The notes beneath the pieces were generated by a model. It saw nothing but the letters and a program-made list of their open reading frames with translations. It did no database searches and was not told the origin of the DNA. Positions 8,249 to 16,367 of a stretch of 32,979 bases of DNA are shown piece after piece. The stretch is taken from contig CALBJK010000107.1 of NCBI GenBank assembly GCA_937892695.1, forward strand, positions 1-32,979. Direction: 5' to 3'. The position numbers and the translations under genes were made by a program. Origin of the DNA: an uncultured Prevotella sp. (lineage in GTDB: Bacteria > Bacteroidota > Bacteroidia > Bacteroidales > Bacteroidaceae). Position 1 is the first letter of the stretch. The number at the start of each line of letters is the position of its first letter.

Positions 8249-9121
8249 TCATTCCTTTATGTCGTTCAAGTCATACTGCTTGAAGTATCCCATATCACGC
8301 AGACTATCAGTGCGAGCACGTCCTCTGGCCCGTTTGGACAGAAATTCTTCATATGACTTCACGGCGTAATGGTTGATGCGGATGACATCCTGCTGGGGTT
8401 CACGATGACGGAAGCCATCTTTTATCACGTTGCCGTGCGAGTCGGCTGCCTTTCCGGACAGACGTGCTGCCTCGTGACAACCAGTCATTGTGCAAACCCG
8501 TCTGGGGTCGACGATGCTCTTAACGTGGCGGTTCAGCCATTCGCCAGGCAGCGAATGACAGCGGAACCGCTCCATCACCCCACCCTCTTCATGAGTTTTC
8601 GCGCCACCGCTACCGTAGATGAGCCAGTTGATTTCGACGACGGAGAAACGCTCCATGCGGTGCAGGAAGTCAGGGATGGTCTTGTCTTTTACAGGGACGA
8701 TAAATTCATCGAGATCAATAACGGCCAGCCATCGGGTGTCGAGACGATGCCGATCGAAGCAGTCGTCATATGCGGCGAGCTGCTGTCTGTGTCCGGGAAA
8801 GAAGGTGTACTCTACAACTCCCGACCGGACGTACGGCTCCAGCACCTCCCGGGTACAGTCAGTACTCCCGTTGTCGTAGATGTAGAACTTCTCCACGCCC
8901 ATTTTCCGGTGCCATTCTATCCATTCCTTAAAATACGGACCCTCGTTCTTCGCTATGGCGCATACTGCCAGATAATACTTCGGGCGTGTGCGGTTGCGCC
9001 TCATCTTCTGCTTCAGCTTCAACGCCCTGAGCAGACCGTAGCGCAGGATGCCGCGCCAACGGTTGCGCTCCATTCTGCAAGGAATCATTCCGGCTATTAT
9101 TTCTGCAAATGCCTTGTTCAT
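8249..9121 (-). CDS. Glycosyltransferase family 92-like (DUF23) protein
   Basis: A 290-residue protein from the ATG at 9121. An in-frame TTG at 9175 would add 18 residues and overlap the upstream gene by 11 bp; I prefer the ATG. The GT92 signature is clear: LAVCAIAKNEGPYFKEWIEW (51-70) followed by KFYIYDNGSTDCT (78-90), with the acidic motif VIDLDEFIVP (134-143) as probable metal and sugar-nucleotide site. Eukaryotic GT92 members are galactosyltransferases, and bacterial relatives occur in polysaccharide clusters. The basic N-terminal 45 residues could bind the membrane surface. Its place between the Stealth gene and the paralogous GT2 pair indicates a role in the same glycan. Confidence 0.8.
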   Translation of the reverse strand: MNKAFAEIIAGMIPCRMERNRWRGILRYGLLRALKLKQKMRRNRTRPKYYLAVCAIAKNEGPYFKEWIEWHRKMGVEKFYIYDNGSTDCTREVLEPYVRSGVVEYTFFPGHRQQLAAYDDCFDRHRLDTRWLAVIDLDEFIVPVKDKTIPDFLHRMERFSVVEINWLIYGSGGAKTHEEGGVMERFRCHSLPGEWLNRHVKSIVDPRRVCTMTGCHEAARLSGKAADSHGNVIKDGFRHREPQQDVIRINHYAVKSYEEFLSKRARGRARTDSLRDMGYFKQYDLNDIKE

Positions 9122-9164
9122 GTCGTATGTGTTGTTGATTTGGCCGGACGGTGCCGTCGCGGCT

Positions 9165-10157
9165 TTAAAGTTCAAAACTCGACTTCTCAGGCAGTATATG
9201 CTCGAAAGCGTCTTTTATCAGTCCCATCACATGTTCGTAGTTGCGTATATGGATGTTGTCATTCAGACAAACCAGCGAGTAGGACTGTTCGTATATTGCC
9301 TTTATGGCCTGTTTGGACCTGATCATCAGCGGGAACATCTTGGTGTCGCGGTAAGTGTTGTAGGGAACAAAGTTGCCTTCGCATATCTGCCACATGCGGA
9401 AAAGCTCGGGAGTGAAGTCGGTAGATGCGCGGAAACGGTTGGACGAAGTCTCCGTAAGTTCTTTCCCTGCTACAGCCCATACTCTTTCGAATGTGGTTTT
9501 CAGATAAGGTTGCGCGTTGTGAGGGGTGCGAAGAGTGATAAACTTATTGTAAGGTTTCATCAAGTAGTTCCATAAGGCATGCGAGCCATAACTCTTGTCG
9601 AACCATTTGTCATGGTCACGCGCCATCACCTCTTGCTTGTCAAAATTGCCATTGATTATCTTCAGGTTGTTCTTTATCCTGCGGTACCATTGCGACCACG
9701 ACGGATTGTAAAGGAAAGCTGCGATGTCGCAAGGCAGTCCGTTCCGGAAGAAGCGTTCTTCCCCAACCTTATTTATTATATAGAAGTCGTCATTAAAATA
9801 AACGAAATGTTCGGCCAGTCCAGGAATCTTGTACATGTATCGCTCTATGACCACCGAATTGTATGTGGGCAGGAACTGCGACGGGATATAGTCTTTGTGG
9901 TCGACGAGATGGATTTTAGGATTAGAAGTATCGAGCCAGTCGGGCTTTTGTCCGCTGGTGACAAAATGGATTTTGCGCACCCACGGAGCAAATTTCTCCA
10001 CTCCACGAAACCAATATTTCAATAATCCGTAATCGCGGAATCGGGCTTCCGACACGCTGTTCTTTTCGTTGTCGGCTCTGCGACTATAATCAATAAAATC
10101 TGCCTTCCATTGTGAATCGTTCATATTGACCCACGTAATCACAAAATCTATGTCCAT
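9165..10157 (-). CDS. Stealth-family sugar-phosphate transferase
   Basis: A 330-residue protein with the four Stealth conserved regions. CR1 is DFVITWVN at 4-11. CR2 runs about 39-125, from RFRDYGLLKYWFRGVEKFAP to the acidic VYFNDDFYI (FNDD at 121-124). CR3 covers about 183-262, including HNAQPY at 213-218. CR4 lies near VCLNDN at 296-301. Characterised members transfer hexose- or HexNAc-1-phosphate from a nucleotide sugar onto capsule or lipopolysaccharide, and the fold resembles animal GlcNAc-phosphotransferase. The expected product here is a phosphodiester-linked sugar on a surface glycan. It lies 45 bp after the acyltransferase gene and 43 bp before the GT92-like gene. Which sugar is transferred is not visible. 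Confidence 0.88.
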   Translation of the reverse strand: MDIDFVITWVNMNDSQWKADFIDYSRRADNEKNSVSEARFRDYGLLKYWFRGVEKFAPWVRKIHFVTSGQKPDWLDTSNPKIHLVDHKDYIPSQFLPTYNSVVIERYMYKIPGLAEHFVYFNDDFYIINKVGEERFFRNGLPCDIAAFLYNPSWSQWYRRIKNNLKIINGNFDKQEVMARDHDKWFDKSYGSHALWNYLMKPYNKFITLRTPHNAQPYLKTTFERVWAVAGKELTETSSNRFRASTDFTPELFRMWQICEGNFVPYNTYRDTKMFPLMIRSKQAIKAIYEQSYSLVCLNDNIHIRNYEHVMGLIKDAFEHILPEKSSFEL

Positions 10158-10202
10158 AAATTTTATAGGGAAACGTAATGTTTGTGTTTCGTTAATTCTT
10201 TT

Positions 10203-11081
10203 TTATTCGTTCAACTTTTCGGCATGCTTGAACCGCTTGTGTGTCCACAGATACAGTTCGGGATGCTCTTCGATGGTCTGTTCGAGCATACGGTAATAGA
10301 TTTCCGTAAGTTCGAAGTCGGGCAACGATTTGGGATTATCGTGCATCTTGACGAACTCAGCTTCATAATAGCCGCGCCCCACTCTCGTCACTTTCACAAA
10401 CCAAGCCTCGTGTCCATAATGCTTGGTTATCTTCTCCGGTCCTACCAGTACGGGCGTTTTGTGATGAAGGAAAGTCAGAAAGTGGGTCGATTCTCTCATC
10501 TTCGGCGATTGGTCGGCAATGTATCCGATGATGCTCACTTTGTGTTCTATGGCCAACTCATTGACGTAACGTGCTGTCCTACGCATGTCCACACTCACCG
10601 CCCCCATACGTCCACGATTGTACAATATAAGCCGATTGAAATCCTTGTCACGCAACTTGTGATAGATTTGCGCAGCTATTGCTTTCTTGGTCAGCCACAA
10701 AGGCATAGACGACACCCACTCCCAATTGCCATAATGACCCAGAAATAAGGAAACAGACTTGCCTCCATCTAACACGGCATTTACCGTATCGGCGTTAGTG
10801 AATCTCATCCGCCGGCGCATCTCGTCTTCCGATATTGAACACATCTTTACGCTTTCGAGCAGCATGTCGGCAAAAAAGCGGTAAAAAGATTTCTCTATCC
10901 GCTCCGCATCTGCATGGCTCATCTCAGGGAAACACTCGCAGATGTTGCGATGAGCGGTCTTCCGACGATAACGCACAATATAGAAGAGCAGACAATACAA
11001 CAGATCAGACAACAAGTACAGTGCACGGAACGGAATACACGACAGAGTTCTCATCAAAAGACAAAGCAGCCTGTACTTCAT
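10203..11081 (-). CDS. Lipid A biosynthesis acyltransferase (LpxL/HtrB family)
   Basis: A 292-residue inner-membrane acyltransferase. The first 40 residues form a hydrophobic membrane anchor. The catalytic HX4E motif appears as GHYGNWEW, with His116 and Glu121, as in Bacteroidetes members of the family. A second block, IGYIADQSP, matches the family's conserved D-Q-S/P loop. The family transfers a secondary acyl chain from acyl carrier protein to a lipid A precursor; some Bacteroidetes homologues act on other lipids, so the exact acceptor is inferred. It is the first gene of the glycan operon, linking lipid A completion to the downstream sugar-transfer genes. Confidence 0.85.
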   Translation of the reverse strand: MKYRLLCLLMRTLSCIPFRALYLLSDLLYCLLFYIVRYRRKTAHRNICECFPEMSHADAERIEKSFYRFFADMLLESVKMCSISEDEMRRRMRFTNADTVNAVLDGGKSVSLFLGHYGNWEWVSSMPLWLTKKAIAAQIYHKLRDKDFNRLILYNRGRMGAVSVDMRRTARYVNELAIEHKVSIIGYIADQSPKMRESTHFLTFLHHKTPVLVGPEKITKHYGHEAWFVKVTRVGRGYYEAEFVKMHDNPKSLPDFELTEIYYRMLEQTIEEHPELYLWTHKRFKHAEKLNE

Positions 11082-11174
11082 AATGCCTTTATTGTATGTC
11101 GGATGGGTGTAGGCGAATCATTTCTTTCGGCCATATTGACATTTGGTTGAAATAATAAATACTTTTCTAAAATG

Positions 11175-11182
11175 CAAAAGTA
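11175..11182 (-). promoter_or_regulatory. Candidate promoter of the glycan operon
   Basis: The minus strand reads TACTTTTGCAT, matching the Bacteroidetes -7 box TAnnTTTG, about 94 bp before the acyltransferase start. No clear TTTG -33 box lies at the right distance, so this rests on the -7 match alone. Confidence 0.35.
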
Positions 11183-11306
11183 CGTTTTTTTTCTCAGACT
11201 GTTTAAGAATGCTGTTCTTTTTTCTATTCCGGTGTCTTTGGGAATATGCTTTTTTATGAGCAAAAGACAACCATGCCCCCAAATACCATCAAAGTAAAGA
11301 AACGAC

Positions 11307-11365
11307 AAACCGGCTTTGCCATGACATCAAGACCAAACATTCCGCTGTCACAGCAAAGCCGGTTT
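11307..11365 (-). terminator. Terminator hairpin of the tolC-macAB operon
   Basis: A perfect 13-bp inverted repeat AAACCGGCTTTGC (11307-11319) pairs with GCAAAGCCGGTTT (11353-11365). A further 5-bp pairing (TGACA 11322-11326 with TGTCA 11346-11350) extends the stem across a small internal loop. It starts 26 bp past the permease stop. On the minus strand the stem is followed by a T-rich but interrupted tail (TTTGTCGTTTCTTTAC). The stem is strong; the tail is imperfect. Confidence 0.65.
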
Positions 11366-11390
11366 ACCGTAAATTCGGCTACGGCAGACC

Positions 11391-12629
11391 CTATTCGTAC
11401 CTTATGGCCTGTATCGGGTCAAGTTGCGCCGCCTTCTTGGCGGGATACCATCCGAAGAAGACTCCCGTGAGAGTGCATACGGCAAAACTCATTACGATAC
11501 TCCACATCTGGATATAGATCGGCCAGTGAGCCACGACCTTCACAGCGTAGGATGCGCCCACTCCGAGCAGAACTCCTATCACGCCACCCGTGACGCTGAG
11601 CAGGACGGCTTCGATGAGGAACTGGCTGAGAATGTCAACTCCGCGTGCTCCGACACTCATACGCAGACCGATTTCGCGTGTGCGTTCGGTCACACTCACG
11701 TACATGATGTTCATAATGCCGATACCTCCTACAATCAGTGAAATGCCTGCGACACATCCCAGAAGCATAGTCATCATATCGGTGGTAGAGTTCATCATGC
11801 TGGCCAGTTCTTCCTGTGAGCGGATATTGAAGTCGTCATCATCGGCCTCTGAAGTGTCGGTAGCGTCTTTCAGCTTATGGTTGCGCCGGAGTATTTCGGT
11901 TATTTCCTCGGTCGCCTTGTCGGTCAGCCCTTCGGTTATGGCCGAGCAAGTGATGCCTCCGAGATAGGTCTGGGCGAGAATGCGCTTCATTACTGTGGTG
12001 TACGGTGCAAGCACTAGGTCGTCCTGGTCCATGCCCATCGAGTTGTAGCCTTTTTTCTTCAGCACACCTATGACGCGGAATGGTATGGAGTTGAACCTTA
12101 CTACCTTGCCCACCGGGTCGGACCCGTCGGGGAAAAGATTGTCGACGACGGTCTGTCCGAGTATGCACACTTTGGCACTGGCCTTTATGTCGGCATCGGT
12201 GAACATCTCACCTTCACTTACCGACAGCTGTCTTATTTCCAGATAGTCGCGGTTGACACCGTAGATGGACGACGGCGTGTTGTTGTTGCCGTATATCCAC
12301 TGGCCGCTGCTGTTCACCGTGGGGCTTATGGCCTTGATGTAGTCGCACTCGTCCTTTAGCGTCGTATAGTCGTTCATCTTCAGCGTTTCCATGGCCGAAG
12401 CCTCCTGTCTCACGCCGCCCCTCATGTCGGCACCCGGACTTATCATTATCATGTTAGAACCCATCTCGGCTATGTTGGCCTGTATGCTGCGTTTAGAGCC
12501 TTGTCCGATGGCAAGCATCGTTATCACCGAAGCCACTCCGATAATTATTCCTAAAGCCGTGAGGAAGGACCGCATCTTATTGGCCGCTATCGCCCGTATG
12601 GCGATTTTGAAAAGATTGGTATAGTTCAT
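11391..12629 (-). CDS. MacB-like ABC transporter permease (FtsX domain)
   Basis: A 412-residue permease of the MacB type without its own ATPase domain. Layout: a first transmembrane helix at about 20-44 (FLTALGIIIGVASVITMLAIGQGSKR), a large periplasmic domain, and three C-terminal helices. The second helix begins near MLLGCVAGISLIVGGIGIMN, and the protein ends in the family-typical GWYPAKKAAQLDPIQAIRYE. The conserved TERTREIGLRMSVGA segment is the cytoplasmic coupling helix region. In MacB systems the permease works as a mechanotransmitter that drives substrate from the periplasm through MacA and TolC. It is last in the operon, 29 bp after the ATPase gene. Substrates could be peptides, siderophores or drugs; none is indicated. 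Confidence 0.88.
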   Translation of the reverse strand: MNYTNLFKIAIRAIAANKMRSFLTALGIIIGVASVITMLAIGQGSKRSIQANIAEMGSNMIMISPGADMRGGVRQEASAMETLKMNDYTTLKDECDYIKAISPTVNSSGQWIYGNNNTPSSIYGVNRDYLEIRQLSVSEGEMFTDADIKASAKVCILGQTVVDNLFPDGSDPVGKVVRFNSIPFRVIGVLKKKGYNSMGMDQDDLVLAPYTTVMKRILAQTYLGGITCSAITEGLTDKATEEITEILRRNHKLKDATDTSEADDDDFNIRSQEELASMMNSTTDMMTMLLGCVAGISLIVGGIGIMNIMYVSVTERTREIGLRMSVGARGVDILSQFLIEAVLLSVTGGVIGVLLGVGASYAVKVVAHWPIYIQMWSIVMSFAVCTLTGVFFGWYPAKKAAQLDPIQAIRYE

Positions 12630-12658
12630 TCTTGTCTTTATTTGTTGTCGGAATCCGG

Positions 12659-13411
12659 CTATTCGTCGGAGTTCGGCGGCAGAGCGTCGAGTCCGTCCTT
12701 GGCCGACAGGATGTTATCGTTATACTGATCGCTGATGACATGTCCGTCACGCAGCATGATGTTGCGCGACGAATAGTTGGCGATGTCAGGATTGTGTGTC
12801 ACAAAGATGATGGTACGCCCTTCAGCGTGCAGCTTCTGAAACAGCACGAGTATCTCGAACGACGTGCGGGTGTCGAGATTGCCCGTAGCCTCGTCGGCCA
12901 GAATTACGGCAGGATTGTTGACCAACGCACGGGCTATGGCCACGCGCTGCATCTGTCCGCCCGACATCTGGTTGGACTTGTGATACAGACGGTTGCCCAG
13001 CCCGACAGCCTTCAGGGCTTCGACTGCACGGTCGAATCTCTCCTTCGCCCCGACCGCTGGATTATACATCAGGGGCAGCTCTACGTTTTCAACACTCGTA
13101 GTCTTGGGTAGCAGATTGTAGTTCTGGAAGATGAAGCCTATCTTGCGGTTGCGCAGTACTGCGCGCTGTGGCTTCGACATTGTACGGACTGGTATGCCGT
13201 CGAGCAGATATTCGCCACTTGTAGGCGTATCGAGACATCCTAGCTGGTTGAGCAAGGTCGACTTGCCCGAACCCGACTTACCCATAATGGTAACAAACTC
13301 GCCTTCGTATATCTTGAACGACACTCCGCGCAGTGCGTGCACTGTCTCGTCGCCGACAAGGAAGTCGCGCTTGACATCCCGGAGTTCTATTACAACTTTA
13401 TTCTCATCCAT
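12659..13411 (-). CDS. ABC transporter ATP-binding protein (MacB/LolD type)
   Basis: A 250-residue ATPase from the ATG at 13411. Upstream in-frame codons would run into macA, and this start leaves a 7-bp gap. Motifs: Walker A GKSGSGKS (44-51), Q-loop FQNYNLLP (95-102), signature MSGGQMQRVAIARAL (149-163), Walker B VILADEAT (169-176) and H-loop His206 in FVTHN. It belongs to the type VII (MacB/LolD/FtsE) subgroup and would dimerise with two copies of the separate FtsX-type permease encoded next. The C-terminal 25 residues extend past the usual LolD end. Confidence 0.93.
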   Translation of the reverse strand: MDENKVVIELRDVKRDFLVGDETVHALRGVSFKIYEGEFVTIMGKSGSGKSTLLNQLGCLDTPTSGEYLLDGIPVRTMSKPQRAVLRNRKIGFIFQNYNLLPKTTSVENVELPLMYNPAVGAKERFDRAVEALKAVGLGNRLYHKSNQMSGGQMQRVAIARALVNNPAVILADEATGNLDTRTSFEILVLFQKLHAEGRTIIFVTHNPDIANYSSRNIMLRDGHVISDQYNDNILSAKDGLDALPPNSDE

Positions 13412-13418
13412 CGTGCTA

Positions 13419-14597
13419 TTATTTTTTCTTTTTACCTCCCGGAGGCCCCGGAGCAAAAGGACTGCTCTCGCCGCCTTCGGCCGAAGCCTGGTCTTCGCCG
13501 CCTTCCTGCACCTTGATACCGGTGACGACGACGGTTCCGGCTGCTATTCCGCCCAGTATTTCCGTATTAGTGCCGTCGGTCATGCCTATGTTCACCCGGT
13601 GGGCCACTATCTTGTCACCCTCTATTGTCCACACCTTATTCTTTGCGTTCACGTCCTGGATCTTAAATTTGCCTACAGTCTCCTTGGTAGGAGTATAGCG
13701 CAGAGCCTTGCTCGGTACACTCAGTACTCCCGACCTCTCGGCGGTGTAAATGGTGACGTTGGCCGTAAGCCCGGGTTTGAGCTTGAGGTCGGCGTTGGGC
13801 GCACTTATCACCACCTCGTAGGTCACAACATTATTGGTAGTTGTGGCTTCCTGTCGCACCTGTTTCACAGTTCCCTCAAATGTGTCATCGGGATAGGCAT
13901 CGACAGTGAAGGTGACGTGCTGGCCTTCGCGCACATCGCCAATGTCTGCTTCGTCAACATCGGCCACAACCTGCATGTTGGTCAGGTTCTGTGCGATGGT
14001 GAACAGCTCAGGCGTAGCATAGCTGGCAGCTACGGTCTGCCCCTCCTCCACCGACTTTGACAGAATCACGCCGTTTATTGGCGACGTGATTGTGGCATAA
14101 CTCAGATTGGTCTTGGCACGGCTGACTTCTTCTTTTGCTGAAGCCACCTGTTCCTTTGCCTGCCTGAATGACAGCAAGGCCGTCTCGTGCTCGTCGGCAC
14201 TGACCAGACCCTTGCTGAACAGCGTGTGATAACGGCGGTAGTTGTCGCGCTGGTAGTTGAGGTTGCTTTGCGCGTTGGCAAGGTTGGCATTAGCGGTCTT
14301 GAGCTGGCTCATCAGGTTGGTCTTGTCCAGTTCGGCTATGACCTGACCTTTCTTAACTGTACTGTTGTAGTCGACATAGAGTTTGCTGATGATTCCGCTC
14401 ACCTGCGTACCTACTGTCACCGACGTTACCGGCTCTATCGACCCGGTAGCGGTGATGCTGTTACGGATATTAGCAGGTGCGGCCTTGGCCGTGTCAAAAC
14501 TGATGTTCTCTTTCTTTTCGCCGCCCGACAACGCCCAGACAGCGACGGCGGCGACCACAACGACGGCAGCAGCCACGATTTTGTTTCTTTTATTCAT
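13419..14597 (-). CDS. MacA-like periplasmic adaptor (membrane fusion protein)
   Basis: A 392-residue adaptor. A single N-terminal membrane helix (about 7-24) anchors it in the inner membrane. It is followed by a beta-barrel and lipoyl half (TQVSGIISKLYVDYNSTVKK), an alpha-helical hairpin (about 90-165, rich in Ala, Gln and Asn) and the second lipoyl half (TITSPINGVILSKSVEEGQT). Membrane-proximal beta domains complete it. The C-terminal tail (GGEDQASAEGG...PPGGKKKK) is low-complexity and ends in four lysines. The protein bridges the MacB-like permease and the TolC-like channel. It starts 95 bp after tolC and ends 7 bp before the ATPase. Confidence 0.9.
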   Translation of the reverse strand: MNKRNKIVAAAVVVVAAVAVWALSGGEKKENISFDTAKAAPANIRNSITATGSIEPVTSVTVGTQVSGIISKLYVDYNSTVKKGQVIAELDKTNLMSQLKTANANLANAQSNLNYQRDNYRRYHTLFSKGLVSADEHETALLSFRQAKEQVASAKEEVSRAKTNLSYATITSPINGVILSKSVEEGQTVAASYATPELFTIAQNLTNMQVVADVDEADIGDVREGQHVTFTVDAYPDDTFEGTVKQVRQEATTTNNVVTYEVVISAPNADLKLKPGLTANVTIYTAERSGVLSVPSKALRYTPTKETVGKFKIQDVNAKNKVWTIEGDKIVAHRVNIGMTDGTNTEILGGIAAGTVVVTGIKVQEGGEDQASAEGGESSPFAPGPPGGKKKK

Positions 14598-14692
14598 TTA
14601 CTGTTGTCCTGATATTTAGTGTAACGGATACAGAGCGTTCACCGTTTCTTCGTCTTTGCTGGCCGAAGACCGGAGTCATGCGTACTGTCATT

Positions 14693-16036
14693 CTATTTTA
14701 TCTTTCCTGTACTGTAGAAGTTTAGCATGTCGATGTTGAGTATTGCGAGATACTTGCTTTGCAGTTCGTTCTGCTGTGCGGTGAGCAGATTGTTCTTGCC
14801 GGTCATAAGTTCTACAATGTTCTTTAGTCCGAGCGCGAACTGTTCGCTCAGAAGTTCATAACTGTCCTTGGCACTCTGTGTAGAAGCCTTGGCCGCGCGA
14901 AACTTGTTCTGGTTGGTGACGGCCTGGAGCCAGTAGTTCTCTATTGTCGAATAGAGTGCGGTCTGCTTGTCCTGCAGGTCGAGCAGGTAGTTCTGCTTTT
15001 CTATTACGGCCTTGTTGCGTGCGGTCTTCGACGAGCGGTTGTCGAAGATGGGTACGCTCACGGTGACACCCAACCCGAAGTCGAGATTGTTCTTCAGCTG
15101 TTTGCCCCACTGACTGTCGCTCATCGATGTGGTGTTGGTAGTCACACCGGCTGTAAGCCCGACGGTTGGCATACTCTGTGCCTTGGCCATCTTTATGGCC
15201 AGTTCGCTGCTCTGTATTCCGAGTTTCGCGCTCTGAATCTCGGGGCGGATGCCAAGGGCTGCCGTGTAGACGGCGTTCATGGCCGGAATGTCCTGCGTGG
15301 CCATGCCGTCGGTAAGGTCGGGCACGGCGACGTCAAACTCCTCGTCGTCGGTTATCTGGAGCAACTGCTTGAGCTGCCGCTTATAGTTGCGCATGTTGCT
15401 CTCGGCCTCAACGATGTTGTACTCGTCCTGCGCCCTCTGCGCCGTAAGCTGTGCCAGATCGGCCTTGCTCATCTTTCCTACTTTGGCCATCGCCATCCCA
15501 CGCTCCTCGTTGGCCTTGCTTGTGGCATAGCTTTCACGGCTTACGTCTATCGCCTCGGTCGAGTAGAGTATCTGGACGTAGAGCTGGGCAATCTGTTCTA
15601 CAATAGAGTTGGCCGTCACAGCCGAGTCGAGCTGCGACTTCTGTGCGGCTATGCGGTTCTGCTTCACGGCGTTGGTGTTCTGTCCTCCGTTCCACACCGT
15701 CCAGTTGCCGCTGACGCTGTACATGCCGTTATAGTAAACCTTGTCGACGCTCGATTGCACATAACCGTTAGCCACCGTTCCGCGCCCGCTTTCCGGCCAA
15801 GGGCGGTATGTCGCGTTCTGCGAAGTAGAGAAGCTGAGCGATGGCAGCAGCGCGGCCTGACTCTGTTTCAGTGTTTCTTCGGCCGTCTTGCCTTCCAGTC
15901 CGGCTTTCTTCAGCGAGATGTTGTTGGCAAGCGCATAGTCGATGCAGCTCTTGAGAGTCCACTGGCGGGCTTGACAAATACCGTGCCCTAAGCCACTGAG
16001 CAGGACAGTCATGCATATTACTTCCAATCTGTTCAT
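14693..16036 (-). CDS. TolC-family outer-membrane efflux channel
   Basis: A 447-residue outer-membrane factor with an N-terminal signal peptide (about 1-23). Two OEP-type helical repeats follow: the first starts with WTLKSCIDYALANNISLKKA (26-45), the second around the AALGIRPEIQSAKLGIQSSEL segment. Long Ala- and Gln-rich helices such as KSQLDSAVTANSIVEQIAQL form the periplasmic tunnel. It opens the exporter operon and supplies the exit duct for the MacA-MacB pair. The C-terminus (MLNFYSTGKIK) is typical of Bacteroidetes TolC homologues. Confidence 0.92.
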   Translation of the reverse strand: MNRLEVICMTVLLSGLGHGICQARQWTLKSCIDYALANNISLKKAGLEGKTAEETLKQSQAALLPSLSFSTSQNATYRPWPESGRGTVANGYVQSSVDKVYYNGMYSVSGNWTVWNGGQNTNAVKQNRIAAQKSQLDSAVTANSIVEQIAQLYVQILYSTEAIDVSRESYATSKANEERGMAMAKVGKMSKADLAQLTAQRAQDEYNIVEAESNMRNYKRQLKQLLQITDDEEFDVAVPDLTDGMATQDIPAMNAVYTAALGIRPEIQSAKLGIQSSELAIKMAKAQSMPTVGLTAGVTTNTTSMSDSQWGKQLKNNLDFGLGVTVSVPIFDNRSSKTARNKAVIEKQNYLLDLQDKQTALYSTIENYWLQAVTNQNKFRAAKASTQSAKDSYELLSEQFALGLKNIVELMTGKNNLLTAQQNELQSKYLAILNIDMLNFYSTGKIK

Positions 16037-16367
16037 TATCGTTATTTTGATTTAGTTGTTCTGATTATGAATGTTTCTATTTGAGCATTCTTTACCGCTT
16101 TTCTTTACAGTATGAAGTTAAAACTTCACTGCAGATATTTTTTAGATGTAAATAAGCATACAAAGGTTTAGTCGGTTAACTCTCGTTTGTACTATTTAAC
16201 ACAGAGCAGATATGTATTAAAAGCATCCGCTCCACTCGAAACGGCCCTTATACAAGCCTGAAGACATTATCGTGTTAAAAAAGGCAGAATATGACTGTAT
16301 TCAAGAAAAAAAGAAATGTATTTGCAACAAATAAGCGACAATAGGGCACGATTCGACAGCCTTTTCT
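16037..16367. other. 331-bp intergenic spacer
   Basis: This gap lies between the antiporter stop and the tolC start. It holds the TGAAGTT palindrome at 16108-16131 and some short A+T-only inverted repeats (for example GAATA/TATTC near 16290). I see no strong terminator for the antiporter gene and no coding sequence. Confidence 0.5.
16108..16131. promoter_or_regulatory. Palindrome upstream of the exporter operon (candidate operator)
   Basis: A 7-bp inverted repeat TGAAGTT-AA-AACTTCA (16113-16128) is extended by CAG/CTG across a 2-nt bulge. It lies 77 bp before the tolC start, in an otherwise featureless leader. Near-upstream palindromes like this often bind TetR- or MarR-type regulators of efflux operons, but no such gene is adjacent. 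A near-match to the -7 box (AACCTTTG on the minus strand, 16161-16168) lies further upstream. Confidence 0.35.

Larger units (their letters stand above)
11082..11390. other. 309-bp intergenic spacer
   Basis: This gap between the exporter operon and the glycan operon contains the exporter operon's terminator (11307-11365) and the candidate promoter of the acyltransferase gene (11175-11182). I see no further gene; a 76-codon reading frame over 11078-11308 has no recognisable content. Confidence 0.6.

Noticed and set aside
9122..9175. A TTG start at 9175 for the GT92-like gene
   Set aside because: It would add 18 residues without family character and overlap the Stealth gene; the ATG at 9121 is simpler. 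Not excluded.
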